From Rhodobacteraceae bacterium Alg231-30 (lineage in GTDB: Bacteria > Pseudomonadota > Alphaproteobacteria > Rhodobacterales > Rhodobacteraceae): a stretch of 64,000 bases of DNA. Positions 37,004-46,653 of the stretch are shown one piece after another. A program made the position numbers and the translations under genes. The notes beneath the pieces are model-generated. The model ran no database searches, was not told the DNA's origin, and worked only from the letters and a program-made list of their open reading frames with translations. The stretch spans positions 546,237 through 610,236 of the forward strand of contig FREU01000003.1 in the NCBI GenBank assembly GCA_900143615.1. Reading direction: 5' to 3'. How positions within the stretch are numbered: the stretch's first letter is position 1; every line of letters starts with the position of its first letter.

Positions 37004-38422
37004 TTATCCCGCTTCGCGCTCGCCTTCCCCATCGGGAATATAGGCGACGCGCGCGCCCGCTTTGTTGGATGTCACAACACCCAGAGATTTCAGTTTACGG
37101 TGCAACGCACTGCGTTCCATCCCGACAAAACTTGCCGTGCGGCTGATATTACCCCCAAATCGATTGATTTGAGTGAGCAGATACTCGCGTTCAAAGGCTT
37201 CTCGGGCTTCGCGCAGAGGCAAGGTCGCCAAAGCACCGGACAGAACGACACGGCCTTCTTCGTCATCCTCCGCGACATCTCCTGGCAATTCCCGCGCCTC
37301 AATTTCACCGGACCCGTCGCCCAAAATAAGCACCCGCTCAATCAGGTTCTTTAGCTGGCGCACATTTCCCTGCCACACCATGGTCTGCAACAAAGCGATG
37401 GCCTCGCTACTCAGTTCACGCTGCGCCAGCCCCTGTGTTTCATGAAACTCGTCAATGAAATACTTCGCCAAAAGCGGTATATCTTCACGCCGCTCTTCCA
37501 GAGACGGGACCATGATCGGCACAACGTTGAGACGGTGATATAGCTCGTCACGCAATCGGCCTGCTTCTATCTCGGCCAATAGGTTGCGGTTGGTCGAAGA
37601 AACCACACGGAAGTCCACCTTCACTTTATCGGTTCCGCCAACACGCAAAAACTGCTGATCGACCAAAACACGCAGGATCTTGGTCTGCGCGTCCAGAGGC
37701 ATGTCCGCTATTTCGTCAAAATAGATCACACCATTATGAGCTTGCTCCAGCAAGCCGATCTCAACGCCACGTTCGGACCCTTCCCGACCGAACAACACTT
37801 CTTCCACCCGGTCCGCGTCCATCGTGGCACAGTTCACCGTCACAAACGGCCCCGAGGCCCGGTTGGAATTGGCGTGAATATAACGCGCAGCCAGTTCTTT
37901 ACCGCTGCCTGCCGGTCCGGTTAGCATCACACGCCCATTAGAACGTGTCACTTTGTCAAGCTGACCAATCATGATCCGATGCGCGCCACTTTCGCCAATA
38001 AGCTCGGTGGGTTTGCTATCTTGACGCTTCAATTCGGTGTTTTCGCGGCGCAAAAGCGAAGTCTCCATCGCGCGTCGAATAACGACCAAGAGCTGGTCAA
38101 TATTGAAAGGCTTCTCAATAAAGTCGTAGGCACCCTGCTTGATCGCAGCCACAGCGATTTCGATATTACCGTGTCCGGAAATGATCACCACCGGCACATC
38201 AGGATGGTCCCGCTTGACTGCCTTGAGGATGTCGATGCCATCCATATTGCTGTCTTTGAGCCAGATGTCCAAAATCAGCAACGCAGGAAGCGCGCTTCCA
38301 ACTTGCTCCATTGCCTCATCAGACGTCCCGGCTACACGTGTGCTATAGCCTTCATCCTCAAGAATATCGGAGATCAGCTCTCGGATATCGCGCTCGTCAT
38401 CTACAATCAGAATATCACTCAT
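37004..38422 (-). CDS. ntrX: Response regulator NtrX (no GAFTGA loop)
   Basis: Partner of NtrY; the pair controls nitrogen, respiratory and envelope genes in alphaproteobacteria. 472 residues: receiver with D52 (LLILDIWL), AAA+ domain with Walker A GPAGSGKE (169-176) and Walker B VIYFDEIAD, C-terminal Fis-type helix-turn-helix (GGNISRTASFVGMERSALHRKL). After LFG (210-212) the sequence REGSERGVEIG replaces the GAFTGA loop, so sigma-54 activation is not expected. It follows ntrY after 6 bases. Confidence 0.95.
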   Translation of the reverse strand: MSDILIVDDERDIRELISDILEDEGYSTRVAGTSDEAMEQVGSALPALLILDIWLKDSNMDGIDILKAVKRDHPDVPVVIISGHGNIEIAVAAIKQGAYDFIEKPFNIDQLLVVIRRAMETSLLRRENTELKRQDSKPTELIGESGAHRIMIGQLDKVTRSNGRVMLTGPAGSGKELAARYIHANSNRASGPFVTVNCATMDADRVEEVLFGREGSERGVEIGLLEQAHNGVIYFDEIADMPLDAQTKILRVLVDQQFLRVGGTDKVKVDFRVVSSTNRNLLAEIEAGRLRDELYHRLNVVPIMVPSLEERREDIPLLAKYFIDEFHETQGLAQRELSSEAIALLQTMVWQGNVRQLKNLIERVLILGDGSGEIEARELPGDVAEDDEEGRVVLSGALATLPLREAREAFEREYLLTQINRFGGNISRTASFVGMERSALHRKLKSLGVVTSNKAGARVAYIPDGEGEREAG

Positions 38423-38428
38423 GATACT

Positions 38429-40684
38429 TTACTCGCCCCTCTGATTTTTCTCTGTTGCCTGCGGCTGATCGGCCAAAGGAAGCCAAATCTCAGCCATCGC
38501 ACCAACATGAGAATTCTGCTCAAACTGCGGAGCATCCAGCAGCAGCAAAGTGCCACCGTGCTCCTCGATGATTTTCTTCACGATGGGCAACCCAAGTCCG
38601 GTGCCCTTTTCGCGGGTGGTGACGTAAGGTTCAAACAGTTTGGCCCTGTCTTCGGGCAGCCCAATGCCATTGTCGGCAATTCGGACCACTGCCTGTCCTT
38701 CTTCGATGGTGCAGCTGATGCGTATCTCTGGGGATACGTCCTCAACCCCTCCCTTTTCGGCCAAGCTTTCGATGGCTTCGCCGGCGTTTTTAATTAGGTT
38801 CGTCAATGCCTGCGCAATCATCGTTGAATCTAGCTCAACCGAAATTGGTGTATTACTAATGTCGCGCTTAAACGTTACCTCAGGTTGCCCCGTTTCTTGC
38901 AGCAAAGCGACGTCGTTTAGGATTTCCACCAAATCTGAATTGCGACGATCCGGCTCCGGCATCCGCGCAAATTTCGAAAACTCGTCTACGATACGCCGCA
39001 AATCGTTGGTTTGCCGGATGATGACATCCGTCATCTGGATCAGCTTGTCGCTGTCATCGCCAACCTGCTTTGAAAATTTGCGCTGAATACGCTCGGCAGA
39101 CAGCTGAATTGGCGTCAGCGGGTTCTTGATTTCATGAGCGATCCGACGAGCCACATCTCCCCAAGCCGCCATCCGTTGCGCCGTAACGAGGTTGGTTACA
39201 TCATCAAACGCAACCACATACCCTTCAAGCGAACCGTCTTCGCGACGACGCGTCGACATACGAACCAGTAGATTTTCCAATCGTCCGCTGCGTGAGACTT
39301 TCACTTCCTCTTGGGCCACGCCGCTCGGGCCTGCCTTGAGTTTGTCAAATGTCGCGCCAAATTCAGGAACGGCAACCGCTATTGCGACCGCCTGCTGATC
39401 GTCGGCCCATTCCAACAACCGTGTCGCTGACTTGTTCACAAACGCGATACGCCCCTCAGCATCCAATCCGACGACGCCCGACGTAACCGAACTAAGTACC
39501 GAGTCAAACATTCGGCGCCGACGTTCAATTTGACGGGTGTTTTCAAGCAGTGCCTCGCGCTGCCCCTTTAGTTGTCTGGTCATTTGGTTGAAATATCGCC
39601 CCAGCATGGCGATCTCATCATCACCTTCTTCTTCGACAACTTGAACATCCAGATCGCCTGCCCCAACCCGCTGGGCGGCCCCTGTCAAACGCCCCACAGG
39701 GCGCGATAATCGCTCCGCGAACCACATACCCATCCAGATCGCCGCCAAAATGAGGATCAAAGCAAAACCGAGGTAAATCAGCCCGAACTCAAACAACACG
39801 CGGCCCCGTTCGCTTTCCAACTGATTATAAAGCTGCGCAGTCTCACGCGTTTCATCCAACAAATTGAATATCTCGGAGTCAACTTCTCGACTGACATATA
39901 AAAAACGGTCAACAAATGCGTCCAATCGAATTAATGCGCGCAACTCGCTGCTTTCCAGATCGCGAATGATGACCAACTCGCCCTCAGAAGCCGTCTTGAA
40001 ATCCTGCGAACTCGGCTCGTCGTAATCAAACAGATACGAACGTTCTCCGCGTGCGCGGATATCGCCCGCGCCATTGATCACATAAGCCTCTTTTAAACCA
40101 CGTTGGATCTGAGATTGCCCGGACCCCAAAAGCACCCTCAACTCACCGGAATCCATAAAGAAAATAGATTGCCTAGCAGTGTTGAGAAATCCGGCCAAAG
40201 CTTCGGCATCGACTTCAAGGTCATGAACATGCTCGGATTCGTAAGCCTGCGCTGCGGATAGAGAATTGTTCACAACTTGCCGCACACGCTCGCTGAACCA
40301 GCCTTCCAGACCGATGTTCACAGTCAATCCTGCAAAAACGGCTACGCTAATGGCCGGAAATAACGCCAGCGCCGCAAAAGCTCCCGTCAGCCTGAGATGA
40401 AGCCGTGATCCAGCTGATCTGGCGCGGCGTGAGGCAATGACTTGAACCACACGTTGTAAAACCAACGCCGCAACCGCCAAGACGTACACAAGATCCGCAA
40501 GCAACAAAGCCCGCAAACCATTGGAAGACGCCCCAAGCTCAAACGGGCCAAGGGCAAGAAAGGTCGTCGCTGTTAGAATCGGCCCCAAAAGCACGAGTCC
40601 CAACGTTGCGATGTTCTGAAAGCGGCGCTGACGTCTTAAACGTCTCAGCCGCGTCCAGTGACTGGTTCCAGTCCGACTAGCCAC
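38429..40684 (-). CDS. ntrY: Sensor histidine kinase NtrY
   Basis: Membrane kinase of 751 residues. Three N-terminal helices (about 26-46, 58-80, 101-122), a periplasmic domain (about 123-298), helix 300-322, HAMP (about 324-378), PAS (about 392-495), H-box with H517 ([16 protein letters not shown]), then N-box NLIKNAGEAI, G1 DNGIGLPED and TTREKGTGLGLPIV. This order is that of NtrY, thought to sense redox or nitrogen state. It lies about 100 bases after ntrC and ntrX follows. Confidence 0.95.
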   Translation of the reverse strand: MASRTGTSHWTRLRRLRRQRRFQNIATLGLVLLGPILTATTFLALGPFELGASSNGLRALLLADLVYVLAVAALVLQRVVQVIASRRARSAGSRLHLRLTGAFAALALFPAISVAVFAGLTVNIGLEGWFSERVRQVVNNSLSAAQAYESEHVHDLEVDAEALAGFLNTARQSIFFMDSGELRVLLGSGQSQIQRGLKEAYVINGAGDIRARGERSYLFDYDEPSSQDFKTASEGELVIIRDLESSELRALIRLDAFVDRFLYVSREVDSEIFNLLDETRETAQLYNQLESERGRVLFEFGLIYLGFALILILAAIWMGMWFAERLSRPVGRLTGAAQRVGAGDLDVQVVEEEGDDEIAMLGRYFNQMTRQLKGQREALLENTRQIERRRRMFDSVLSSVTSGVVGLDAEGRIAFVNKSATRLLEWADDQQAVAIAVAVPEFGATFDKLKAGPSGVAQEEVKVSRSGRLENLLVRMSTRRREDGSLEGYVVAFDDVTNLVTAQRMAAWGDVARRIAHEIKNPLTPIQLSAERIQRKFSKQVGDDSDKLIQMTDVIIRQTNDLRRIVDEFSKFARMPEPDRRNSDLVEILNDVALLQETGQPEVTFKRDISNTPISVELDSTMIAQALTNLIKNAGEAIESLAEKGGVEDVSPEIRISCTIEEGQAVVRIADNGIGLPEDRAKLFEPYVTTREKGTGLGLPIVKKIIEEHGGTLLLLDAPQFEQNSHVGAMAEIWLPLADQPQATEKNQRGE

Positions 40685-40786
40685 CCAACACCCTCAATTG
40701 ATTTCGTGCCACTGCCGCAGCACACCGCCATATTATGTGGTCATACCTAGCCTGTGAGGCTAATTCGCCACGGTTATGTGGCAGTT

Positions 40787-42151
40787 TTACATCAATTTAC
40801 GGCGACGTGTCACGTGAATATCGAGATCAGTGATCTTCTTGCGCAAAGTATTGCGGTTTATTCCGAGCAAATCGGCACATTTCGCCTGATTTCCGCCGGT
40901 CGCGTCTAACGCAATCTCGATGAGCGGCAATTCAATCTCCTTCAAGACACGTCCATATAGCCCATTTGGCGGTAACATATTGCCATGAAGATCAAAATAT
41001 CGCCTTAGGTGACGCTCAACTGAGGACGATAGCTTCTCCGTATCGCTCCCCCCCAGCAAAGGACCCGCCTTAGGTTGCGCGCCCAAAACAAGTTCTGCTT
41101 CGGTGCGCACAATTTCTTCAGCGCGCGCAGTCAATACAAGGCGGCGCACTGCATTTTCCAACTGCCGAACATTTCCAGGCCAACTGTAGGCGCGAAACAA
41201 TTCCATGGAATCTTCTGAAAACACGCGCACAGGTGCACCTTCACGCTCAGAGCGGGTCAGGAAATGTTCGATAAGTAGTGGAATGTCATCCACACGCTCA
41301 CGCAAACTCGGCACATGGATCGCAGCCCCATTCAGGCGATAGTACAAATCTTGACGGATTTTGCCCTTTTCCATCGCCTCGCCAAGATCAACCTGACTCG
41401 TCGCCATAAAACGTGGGCTTTGATCACCTGGCGTGTCGATCATTCGCACAATGCGTGCTTGGATCTCGTCATCAATGTCGCCAATTTCATCAAACAAGAT
41501 GCTCCCGCCTTTGGCTTTAGCCAAAACTCTCGCAGGCCCTTCGAGCTCATTCAACTCGCTCGCGTTCACCACAACAAACGGTAGATTTCTCCGATCCGAG
41601 AAGTCATGAATTTCTCGTGCAATCAATGACTTACCTGTTCCGCTTTCACCCGAAATTAATACTGGTAAATCCGTGTTCATCACGCGTGCAACCAACCGAT
41701 ACAGCGCCTGCATTGCCGGCGTGCGCCCCACCAGCGGCAACTCGTCCGGACGCTCATCGCTATCACTCGACGCGACAGGTGCGCGTCGCTTTAGCTCCAA
41801 TGCCTTACCTGTGCGCTTCATCAAATCAGGCAGATCAAACGGCTTGGGCAAATAGTCATATGCCTCGGCCTCGGCGGCTTGGATGGCTGTCATGATGGTA
41901 TTTTGCGCCGAGATCACGATCACGGGCAGACCCGGACGATCCTCAGCAATCTTGGGAAGCATTTCCAAGCCATTCCCATCCGGCATCATGACATCGGTGA
42001 TGACCACATCGCCTTTGCCTTCCCCGACCCAACGCATCAACGTGGTCAATGAAGAGGTCGCATGCACTTTGCATCCCGCACGCGTTAGCGCCTGCGTTAA
42101 AACGGTTCGAATCGTGCGGTCATCATCTGCAACAAGTACGGTACCATCCAT
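40787..42151 (-). CDS. ntrC: Nitrogen regulation response regulator NtrC (no GAFTGA loop)
   Basis: Activator of nitrogen-assimilation genes, phosphorylated by NtrB. 454 residues: receiver with D53, AAA+ domain with Walker A GESGTGKS (168-175) and Walker [10 protein letters not shown]-terminal Fis helix-turn-helix ([21 protein letters not shown]). Between [10 protein letters not shown] and the Walker B strand about 20 residues found in enteric NtrC, including GAFTGA, are missing, as in Rhodobacter capsulatus NtrC, which works with the housekeeping sigma factor. The ATG shares one base with the ntrB stop (TGATG), with AGGAGAG upstream. Confidence 0.95.
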   Translation of the reverse strand: MDGTVLVADDDRTIRTVLTQALTRAGCKVHATSSLTTLMRWVGEGKGDVVITDVMMPDGNGLEMLPKIAEDRPGLPVIVISAQNTIMTAIQAAEAEAYDYLPKPFDLPDLMKRTGKALELKRRAPVASSDSDERPDELPLVGRTPAMQALYRLVARVMNTDLPVLISGESGTGKSLIAREIHDFSDRRNLPFVVVNASELNELEGPARVLAKAKGGSILFDEIGDIDDEIQARIVRMIDTPGDQSPRFMATSQVDLGEAMEKGKIRQDLYYRLNGAAIHVPSLRERVDDIPLLIEHFLTRSEREGAPVRVFSEDSMELFRAYSWPGNVRQLENAVRRLVLTARAEEIVRTEAELVLGAQPKAGPLLGGSDTEKLSSSVERHLRRYFDLHGNMLPPNGLYGRVLKEIELPLIEIALDATGGNQAKCADLLGINRNTLRKKITDLDIHVTRRRKLM

Positions 42152-43236
42152 CACAGGCTCTCCTGATATTTACGAAGTGTTTCTTTGTTTGCACGCGGCA
42201 ATGACAGCCGGAAAGCCGTCCGTCCCGGTACGCTGTCCACCGAGATCATGCCATCATGATCCGAGATAATTTTACTCACCAAAGCCAACCCTAATCCGGT
42301 GCCGTTTTCCTTGCCCGAAATAAACGGGTCAAACACATCCCCTTTGATGTCTTGCGGCAGGCCCGGACCATCATCAATGATCTCAACTTGCAGCGGCAAA
42401 GGATGCCCGCTGCCATCAGAGCGGCGCAGGCGGAAAGAGTGTTCATAGTAAGTATGAATTCGAATAGTTCCTGACTTTTCAGAAGCTTCCGAGGCGTTCT
42501 TCAATAGGTTCAAGACCACCTGCAACAACTGATCTGAATCGCCCTCCGCAGGGGGCAGCGATGGATCGTAATCTTCGATAATGGTCATATGCGCCCCAAA
42601 GCCCACCAAGGCAGAGCGGCGTGCACGGTCTAGAACATCATGGATATTCACGGGGCGACGTTGTGGTAGCGACAGGTTCCCAAACTGCTCTACCTGCTCC
42701 AAAAGCTTCACGATCCGACGACTTTCCTCTACGATCAGGTCGGTCAGCTCCTTGTCCTCAGAGGACAGGTTCATCGACAAAAGCTGTGCCGCCCCCGTGA
42801 TCCCGGCCAGTGGGTTTTTAATCTCATGCGCTAGCATCTCGGCCATGCCAATTGCCGATTTCGCAGATGACTTAACCCCTTGGCTACGCGTCAGACGCCC
42901 TGCCAATTCCCGCGACGAAATCAAAAACACCATATGCCCCGGCGCATCACTCAAAGGGGCAATTTGCAAGTTGCACTGTACCGGAGGTCCATCCCCCGTT
43001 CCGACATCTGCATCATTCACAAACAACGGGGTGCCGTGCTCACGGGCGCGATGAAATGCTTCCTCCAAGGGGGAATCAATCATGACCTTGTCCCAAATAG
43101 GTTGCCCCACCATGGACTTAGAAGATGCATTTAAGAAAATCTCTGCCGCAGCATTGATCGCGGTAATCTGGTCTTGCGGATCGACCACCAGCGCGGGCAC
43201 CGGTAATGAATTCCACAATGGACTGTCTAGGCTCAT
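42151..43236 (-). CDS. ntrB: Nitrogen regulation sensor kinase NtrB
   Basis: Cytoplasmic kinase/phosphatase of 361 residues. PAS domain at about 8-110, H-box with H137 ([16 protein letters not shown]), N-box [12 protein letters not shown]1 DDGPGLP and [14 protein letters not shown]. No membrane helices, as expected for NtrB, which is controlled by PII proteins. The start overlaps the dusB stop by ATGA and the end overlaps ntrC, giving a coupled dusB-ntrB-ntrC operon. Confidence 0.95.
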   Translation of the reverse strand: MSLDSPLWNSLPVPALVVDPQDQITAINAAAEIFLNASSKSMVGQPIWDKVMIDSPLEEAFHRAREHGTPLFVNDADVGTGDGPPVQCNLQIAPLSDAPGHMVFLISSRELAGRLTRSQGVKSSAKSAIGMAEMLAHEIKNPLAGITGAAQLLSMNLSSEDKELTDLIVEESRRIVKLLEQVEQFGNLSLPQRRPVNIHDVLDRARRSALVGFGAHMTIIEDYDPSLPPAEGDSDQLLQVVLNLLKNASEASEKSGTIRIHTYYEHSFRLRRSDGSGHPLPLQVEIIDDGPGLPQDIKGDVFDPFISGKENGTGLGLALVSKIISDHDGMISVDSVPGRTAFRLSLPRANKETLRKYQESL

Positions 43237-44234
43237 GCCGCCTCTTCTTTATTGTTTTGATTTATTAGCGCGTCAGCCAACAACGACATGACATCACTTG
43301 GAGATCTACTCGTCAAAACCGCACGTCGCAGCACAGCATCCGTGCCGACATCGTCCATGTACCAACCCAGATGTTTGCGCGCGACACGCCCACCCAACTC
43401 GGTTCCGTAAAAGCTTAACATCGCCTCATAATGGGCACTGACCAGCTCAACCAGCGCGGCATCTTTTGGCACGTCAGGCGCTTGCCCGCCAAATAGATCG
43501 GCCGCAATCTGGGCCAAAATCCACGGCCGCCCCTGAGCGCCGCGACCGACCATCACGCCATCAGCACCTGATGCCGCGAGAGCGTTACGGGCAGTCCCAG
43601 AATCCACAATGTCGCCATTGGCAATAACCGGCACAGATACAGACTGTTTGATCTTTGAAATCGCTTTCCAATCGGCCGCACCTTTATAAAACTGGCATCT
43701 GGTGCGTCCATGAATTGTGATCAACTGAATGCCCGCATCCTCTGCGCGACGGGTTAACTCTGGCGCATTGCGCATGTCATCATCCCACCCCAGTCGCGTC
43801 TTAAGCGTGACCGGAATATCAACGGCAGCGACCACAGCATCAATTAGTGTAAGCGCGTGATCCAAATCTTTCATCAACGCTGAGCCACTGGCCCCCGCGC
43901 CGCTGCTGCTCGTGACTTTCTTGGCCGGACATCCCATGTTGATATCTATCAGCGTGGCGCCATTGGCCTCTACCTGTCGTGCCGCTTCCGCCATCCAATG
44001 AGCTTCGCGCCCTGCAATCTGAACGGCCGTGGTTGCATCCCCAAAACCCAACTCGGCGCGCTCACGCACTCCAGGCTTGGCCTGTACCATTTCCTGACTT
44101 GCAACCATTTCGCTCACCACCAGCCCCGCACCAAATTGCGAAACCAAATCTCGAAACGGACGATCCGTAATCCCGGCCAACGGCGCGAGAAAGACAGGAG
44201 GTGTGAGTGTGAGCTGTGCGACTTGAACGGTCAC
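43233..44234 (-). CDS. dusB: tRNA-dihydrouridine synthase DusB (NifR3)
   Basis: FMN enzyme that reduces uridine to dihydrouridine in tRNA. 333 residues: FLAPLAGITDRPFR at the N-terminus, catalytic Cys in NMGCPAKKVTSSSGAGAS, HGRTRCQFYKG and VMVGRGAQGRPW for flavin and RNA binding. In Rhodobacter capsulatus the same gene, nifR3, heads the ntrBC operon, as here. Its promoter lies in the 159 bases shared with ispDF, which contain a strong palindrome. Confidence 0.95.
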   Translation of the reverse strand: MTVQVAQLTLTPPVFLAPLAGITDRPFRDLVSQFGAGLVVSEMVASQEMVQAKPGVRERAELGFGDATTAVQIAGREAHWMAEAARQVEANGATLIDINMGCPAKKVTSSSGAGASGSALMKDLDHALTLIDAVVAAVDIPVTLKTRLGWDDDMRNAPELTRRAEDAGIQLITIHGRTRCQFYKGAADWKAISKIKQSVSVPVIANGDIVDSGTARNALAASGADGVMVGRGAQGRPWILAQIAADLFGGQAPDVPKDAALVELVSAHYEAMLSFYGTELGGRVARKHLGWYMDDVGTDAVLRRAVLTSRSPSDVMSLLADALINQNNKEEAA

Positions 44235-44310
44235 TTGCTTAATCCTTGTGCATTAGCTTCGTGCTACCCGACTCAAATGCCGATCTCAATGATCGATGCC
44301 GGAAAAATGT

Positions 44311-44348
44311 GAGTGTTTTGTGCATATGCTTAAATTTTAAGCACACTC
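44311..44348. promoter_or_regulatory. Nested palindrome between dusB-ntrBC and ispDF
   Basis: Core TGCTTAAA-T-TTTAAGCA (44327-44343), a perfect 8+1+8 palindrome. Around it TGTGC (44319-44323) mirrors GCACA (44341-44345), and GAGTGT (44311-44316) mirrors ACACTC (44343-44348). Lying in the only intergenic space between two divergent operons, it is a candidate operator; the binding protein is unknown. Confidence 0.55.
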
Positions 44349-44393
44349 AAAGGGTTGATTGCCACTCTGACTTGCAGGTTCTAGACAGTGGCC

Positions 44394-45539
44394 ATGACCA
44401 TGTCCTCTTTCAAGACCGCCGCCATAATCGTTGCCGCCGGACGCGGCACGCGCGCTGGCGCAGGATCACCCAAACAGTGGCGCCCGCTTGCCGGATTACG
44501 CGTGGCCGATTGGACCGTGAACACCTTCAAAGCCCACCCTCAAATTGACCACATCGTTATGGTGATCCATCCCGACGACGTTGACGACGCCGCGGGCATG
44601 AACGTGGACCTCGCATTTGGCGGCGCGACCCGAGACGCATCGGTGCGCGCAGGGTTGCAGGCTTTGGAAAACCAAGGCGTCACGCACGTCCTTATACATG
44701 ATGTCGCGCGTGCAGGTATCAAGCCCGACACAATCTCAGCTGTTATTGACAGCCTACAGTCCGGCGCAAACGGTGCTGCCCCCGCCCTGCCCGTCACCGA
44801 CGCGCTATGGCGTGGCGACAACGGACAGGTTTCAGGAACTCAAGACCGCACCGCGTTATTTCGCGCTCAAACTCCGCAAGGGTTCGCCTTTGATGCTATC
44901 CTTGCGGCCCACCAATCTTTTGACGGCACAGCCGCCGACGACGTCGAAATCGCACGCGCCGCAGGTCTTGACGTTGCCATCGTTGTAGGCGACGAGGATA
45001 ACCTCAAAATTACCACGCCAGACGATTTTGCGCGTCTGGAAAAAATACTGCGAGGCAGAATGGACATTCGTCTAGGCAACGGGTTTGACGTACATGCTTT
45101 TGAAACTGGAGATCACGTCACCCTTTGCGGGGTAAAAATCCCGCACAATCGCGCCCTCAAGGGGCACAGCGATGCAGACGTCGGCATGCACGCGGTCACC
45201 GATGCGATTTATGGCGCCTTGGCACAAGGCGACATTGGCCGCCACTTCCCGCCATCTGAGGCCGAATGGAAAGATGCCGACAGCGCGATCTTTTTGCGCC
45301 ACGCCGTTGAATTGGCCACCGAAATGGGGTTTGCAATCTCCAACATAGACTGCACTCTTATTTGTGAGCAGCCAAAGATCGGACCACACGCCCCGGCAAT
45401 GACGACACGCATGAGCGAAATTATGACCCTCGACGCAACCCGCATATCGATCAAAGCCACCACGTCAGAAAAACTCGGCTTTACCGGCCGAGAAGAAGGC
45501 ATCGCCGCTTTGGCCTCAGCAACTTTGGTGAAACCATGA
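44394..45539 (+). CDS. ispDF: Bifunctional IspD/IspF isoprenoid enzyme
   Basis: Two steps of the non-mevalonate isoprenoid pathway on one chain of 381 residues. IspD half (about 5-220): [21 protein letters not shown] at the nucleotide site and [10 protein letters not shown]. IspF half from residue 223: [12 protein letters not shown] with zinc-binding D and [15 protein letters not shown], and [13 protein letters not shown]. The fusion is usual in alphaproteobacteria. ATG 44394 or 44400 are more likely starts than the GTG at 44388. pgpA follows with an ATGA overlap. Confidence 0.95.
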   Translation: MTMSSFKTAAIIVAAGRGTRAGAGSPKQWRPLAGLRVADWTVNTFKAHPQIDHIVMVIHPDDVDDAAGMNVDLAFGGATRDASVRAGLQALENQGVTHVLIHDVARAGIKPDTISAVIDSLQSGANGAAPALPVTDALWRGDNGQVSGTQDRTALFRAQTPQGFAFDAILAAHQSFDGTAADDVEIARAAGLDVAIVVGDEDNLKITTPDDFARLEKILRGRMDIRLGNGFDVHAFETGDHVTLCGVKIPHNRALKGHSDADVGMHAVTDAIYGALAQGDIGRHFPPSEAEWKDADSAIFLRHAVELATEMGFAISNIDCTLICEQPKIGPHAPAMTTRMSEIMTLDATRISIKATTSEKLGFTGREEGIAALASATLVKP

Positions 45540-46027
45540 GTAAACTGATCGCAACCGTTTTTGGCGTTGGCCACATCCGTCCAGCCCCCGGCACATGGGG
45601 CTCTGGTGTAGCCGTTCTTGCGGCACTGGTGCTGCACTACCTTGGTGGCTTTCCTCTCCTGTTCATCGCCACGCTTGTGGTTATCCCTCTGGGATGGTGG
45701 GCAACCGCCGAAGTCACTCGCGGCCAAGACGACCACGACCCATCCGAAGTTGTAATTGACGAAGTCGCGGGCCAATGGATTGCGCTATTGGTTGTCTCTT
45801 TCGGGGCGTGGCATGCGGGCCTCAACCCATTGGCGCTCTACCCTGGCTGGATCGCAGCCTTCGTGCTGTTTCGCCTTTTTGACATCACCAAACCGGGACC
45901 GATCGGTTGGGCCGACCGCCGCGGCGACGCATGGGGCGTCATGCTTGATGACATCATCGCCGGCATTTTTGCGGCCATTGGTGTTGCAATCCTAGCCTTC
46001 CTCAGCCACGCCGTGATGGGCTTTTGA
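45536..46027 (+). CDS. pgpA: Phosphatidylglycerophosphatase A
   Basis: Removes the phosphate of phosphatidylglycerophosphate in phospholipid synthesis. 163 residues with three or four membrane segments. PgpA signatures: [12 protein letters not shown] near the N-terminus, [14 protein letters not shown] (68-81) with the catalytic acidic residues, [17 protein letters not shown] and VMLDDIIAG. It overlaps ispDF by four bases and the next gene by four. Confidence 0.93.
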   Translation: MSKLIATVFGVGHIRPAPGTWGSGVAVLAALVLHYLGGFPLLFIATLVVIPLGWWATAEVTRGQDDHDPSEVVIDEVAGQWIALLVVSFGAWHAGLNPLALYPGWIAAFVLFRLFDITKPGPIGWADRRGDAWGVMLDDIIAGIFAAIGVAILAFLSHAVMGF

Positions 46028-46497
46028 GTCTACCACAAGATATCCTCAAAGCGGCGCAGGCGGCAAACCTGCGCATCGCCACCGCCGAGAGTTGCACAGG
46101 CGGTATGGTTGCCGTCGCATTGACCGATGTTCCCGGCTCATCTGCAATATTTGAGCGCGGGTTTGTGACCTACACAAACACCGCCAAATCACAGATGCTG
46201 GGCGTCCAAAGAGACACCTTGGATGCGGTCGGCGCTGTCAGCGAAGAGGTCGCCCGCGAGATGGCACAGGGTGCGCTTAAACATTCAGAAGCAGATATCG
46301 CCGTCTCTATTACCGGTATTGCAGGGCCAGGTGGATCCGAGCACAAACCCGAAGGTCGCGTCTGTTTTGGCATCACTTCGAGAACCAACTGCACGACCGA
46401 GACAGTGGAATTTGGCCCAATTGGGCGCGAAAACGTCCGTATCGCGGCGCGCAATCATGCATTAGAGCTACTTTTTAAGGCTTGCTCCACAAACTGA
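46024..46497 (+). CDS. pncC: CinA C-terminal-type nicotinamide-nucleotide amidohydrolase
   Basis: Short CinA-family protein (157 residues) consisting only of the amidohydrolase domain that converts NMN to nicotinic acid mononucleotide in NAD recycling. Motifs: ATAESCTGGMVAVALTDVPG with the active Ser, GFVTYTNTAKSQMLGV, and SITGIAGPGGSEHKPEG. Translation appears to begin at TTG 46024, which overlaps the pgpA stop (TTGA); no ATG fits. It is the last gene of the ispDF-pgpA-pncC operon. Confidence 0.92.
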   Translation: MSLPQDILKAAQAANLRIATAESCTGGMVAVALTDVPGSSAIFERGFVTYTNTAKSQMLGVQRDTLDAVGAVSEEVAREMAQGALKHSEADIAVSITGIAGPGGSEHKPEGRVCFGITSRTNCTTETVEFGPIGRENVRIAARNHALELLFKACSTN

Positions 46498-46507
46498 TTA
46501 TTTTTCC

Positions 46508-46526
46508 ACCGCAGAGAGCGGTTTTT
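46508..46526 (+). terminator. Short terminator-like hairpin after pncC
   Basis: A 5-bp stem (ACCGC/GCGGT) with loop AGAGA followed by TTTTT, ten bases after the stop. The stem is short, so confidence is modest. Confidence 0.55.
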
Positions 46527-46653
46527 CGCACAGTTTTTAATCACTTTGCAAAACACCCATATTTTCCGCACCCCCAATCACCTTTGCCGTTTTGTTTTGC
46601 ATCTCCCTTCCCTTTTGGTGCGGCAAAAGAATTTTACATGGGAAGGAACGGAA

